NCBI GenBank assembly: GCA_025360285.1
Contig: JANYCM010000001.1
Coordinates: 1-21,918, forward strand
Source of the DNA: Sphingomonadales bacterium
GTDB taxonomy: Bacteria > Pseudomonadota > Alphaproteobacteria > Sphingomonadales > Sphingomonadaceae
DNA length: 21,918 nucleotides
Direction: 5' to 3'
The stretch's first letter is position 1. The number at the start of each line of letters is the position of its first letter. A program made the position numbers and the translations under genes. The notes under the pieces are model-generated. The model was not told the origin of the DNA. It saw only the letters and a list, made by a program, of their open reading frames with translations, and made no database searches. This document shows, piece after piece, positions 20,783-21,918 of the stretch.

Positions 20783-21871
20783 TTAACCCCGCCGTCCCCC
20801 CGTCATCGCTACCGGCACCCCGGTCGTCTCCGGCCAGCTGATCACTTTCCCCGCTGCACTGCGCACTGCCAGCCAGGCGAAGGCTTCGGCCTCCAGCGCA
20901 TCGCCGTTCCAGCCGACGGCCTCCACGGGTTCGGTCGGCACGCCGGTGCGCGCGGCGATCATTGCCATCAGCACCGGGTTGTGCCGGCCGCCGCCGGTGA
21001 CCAGCAGGCGCGCCAAGCGCGGCACATGACCCAGCGCCAGCCGCACGGTTTCGGCGGTGAATGCTGTCAAGGTCGCGGCACCATCGGCCAATGACAGCCC
21101 GCGTACGGGCCCACACGAAAAATCCGCTCGGTCGAGCGATTTGGGCGGCGGCGCGTCGAACCAGGGCAGATCGAGCATCCCGGTCAGCACATCTTCGAAC
21201 ACCATGCCCGCCCCGGCGATGGCACCGCCTTTATCGTAATGTTGCCCGCTGTTCTGGCTGATCCAATCGTCGATCAGGGCATTTGCGGGCCCGGTATCGA
21301 AACTGCCCCAGCCGCCGTCGTCGCCGAACCAGGTAAGGTTGCCGACACCGCCGAGGTTCAAAACCCCGAGCGGCCGGCCCAACCCCTGCGATCGCGCCCG
21401 GTGATAGCCCGGGGCCAGCGGCGCCCCCTGACCGCCGGCGGCGACATCGGCACTGCGGAAATCGAACACCAGCGGAATCCGCGTCGCGGCGTGGAGCAGC
21501 GCGCCATCGCCGATCTGCCAGGTCCAGCGCCGGTCGGGACGGTGCGCCACGGTATGGCCGTGAAAGCCGATCATCGCCACATCGTCGCGGTCGGTGCGCG
21601 TCGCCGCCAGCAGTTGATGCACCGCAATGACGTGCAGCCCGGTCAGTTCGGCGGCCACCGCGTCGATCAGAGGGTCAGGGCCGGGCCGGTGCAGTTCCAG
21701 CGCGCGGGCGGCTGCGGCGCGGAGCCGGGTGCGAAAATCGGGATCATAGGGCGTGGTGATGAAGCCGCGCGGCACCACGATGGTTTCGCCATCGGTATCG
21801 ATCAGTGCGGCATCGATGCCGTCCATCGATGTGCCCGACATCAGGCCGATGGCGGTGGTGAGTGTTCCCAT
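20783..21871 (-). CDS. anmK: Anhydro-N-acetylmuramic acid kinase
   Basis: This 362-residue cytosolic enzyme opens the 1,6-anhydro ring of anhydroMurNAc and phosphorylates it to MurNAc-6-phosphate during peptidoglycan recycling. The ATP-binding phosphate-1 motif GLMSGTSMDGIDAAL lies at residues 9-23. GGQGAPLAPGYH (146-157) and FDTGPANALIDDW (191-203, with catalytic D192) are diagnostic. The phosphate-2 region LLVTGGGRHNPVLM is near residue 290. Length is normal for the family. It follows an enoyl-CoA hydratase-like gene by 3 bases, so it is read from an upstream promoter outside the window. With the AmpD-like amidase at 3757-4422 it forms part of a likely recycling pathway, although the genes are 16 kb apart. 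Confidence 0.95.
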   Translation of the reverse strand: MGTLTTAIGLMSGTSMDGIDAALIDTDGETIVVPRGFITTPYDPDFRTRLRAAAARALELHRPGPDPLIDAVAAELTGLHVIAVHQLLAATRTDRDDVAMIGFHGHTVAHRPDRRWTWQIGDGALLHAATRIPLVFDFRSADVAAGGQGAPLAPGYHRARSQGLGRPLGVLNLGGVGNLTWFGDDGGWGSFDTGPANALIDDWISQNSGQHYDKGGAIAGAGMVFEDVLTGMLDLPWFDAPPPKSLDRADFSCGPVRGLSLADGAATLTAFTAETVRLALGHVPRLARLLVTGGGRHNPVLMAMIAARTGVPTEPVEAVGWNGDALEAEAFAWLAVRSAAGKVISWPETTGVPVAMTGGRRG

Positions 21872-21874
21872 GCG

Positions 21875-21918
21875 TCAGTCCCCGGTGAAATGCGGCGGGC
21901 GTTTTTCAAGGAAGGCGG
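21875..21918 (-). CDS. Enoyl-CoA hydratase/isomerase family protein, C-terminal fragment
   Basis: Only the last 13 codons and the stop lie in the window. The peptide AFLEKRPPHFTGD followed by TGA is the very typical C-terminus of crotonase-family enoyl-CoA hydratases (fatty-acid and amino-acid breakdown). The gene continues beyond base 21918. It ends 3 bases before anmK starts, so the two are probably co-transcribed. The assignment rests on 13 residues. Confidence 0.65.
   Translation of the reverse strand, partial: AFLEKRPPHFTGD

Noticed and set aside
1..21918. CRISPR array, tRNA, integrase, attachment site
   Set aside because: The repeats here are dispersed with unique flanks and not regularly spaced; no tRNA cloverleaf, transposase or integrase-like frame was recognised by reading.

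Overview
The window is GC-rich (roughly 65-70% G+C by eye), tightly packed bacterial chromosome. Gene content points to an alphaproteobacterium, most likely of the order Sphingomonadales. The signs are an rluD-rpoH pair, the histidine phosphotransferase ChpT of the CtrA phosphorelay, an ffs-dnaX-ybaB cluster with a small 4.5S-type SRP RNA, an EcfG-like stress promoter before a CsbD/YqjD-like gene, and many short interspersed palindromic repeats of a 'CTCTCCCGC...GCGGGAGAG' type. Genus-level placement is not possible from the sequence alone. No tRNA, rRNA, CRISPR array, transposase or phage gene was seen.

Layout. 15-2119 (+): a Bcr/CflA-type MFS drug exporter translationally coupled to an EamA-type metabolite exporter. 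2106-2735 (-): a glutathione S-transferase. 2810-3717 (+): the ribosome-rescue hydrolase ArfB and a CsbD/YqjD-like stress protein. 3757-6016 (-): a coupled operon of a TerB-DnaJ protein, a second EamA transporter and an AmpD-like amidase. 6134-8023 (-): a coupled operon of a JAMM metallopeptidase, a cold-shock protein, a LysE exporter and ChpT, in which each gene overlaps the next. 8039-9939 (+): rluD and rpoH. 10129-12905 (+): a small membrane-anchored protein, the monofunctional transglycosylase mtgA, a LysE/RhtB exporter and a lipoprotein. 12902-14026 (-): an MDR-family oxidoreductase. 14187-16560 (-): ffs (SRP RNA), dnaX and ybaB. 16777-17217 (+): a lower-GC uncharacterised gene. 17327-19914 (-): two different cysteine desulfurases and a [2Fe-2S] ferredoxin. 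19991-20638 (+): an alpha/beta hydrolase. 20783-21918 (-): anmK after the 3' end of an enoyl-CoA hydratase-like gene.

Functional themes. Several genes handle peptidoglycan: the AmpD-like amidase, MtgA and AnmK. Others serve stress and protein quality control (RpoH, CsbD-like, ArfB, CspA, TerB-DnaJ), cell-cycle signalling (ChpT), iron-sulfur supply and small-molecule export (five exporters). Most same-strand neighbours overlap by 1-13 bases, so translational coupling is common.

The region is mainly ordinary housekeeping chromosome and I found no convincing new multi-gene system. The most unusual signals are copies of the interspersed palindromic repeat that lie inside coding sequence: one in the linker of dnaX, and one that appears to have replaced the C-terminus of the JAMM protease. 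Others are a lower-GC TTG-start gene next to ffs, and a 60-bp island of only 22% G+C downstream of rpoH leading to a small anchored protein with an internal 21-bp tandem repeat.
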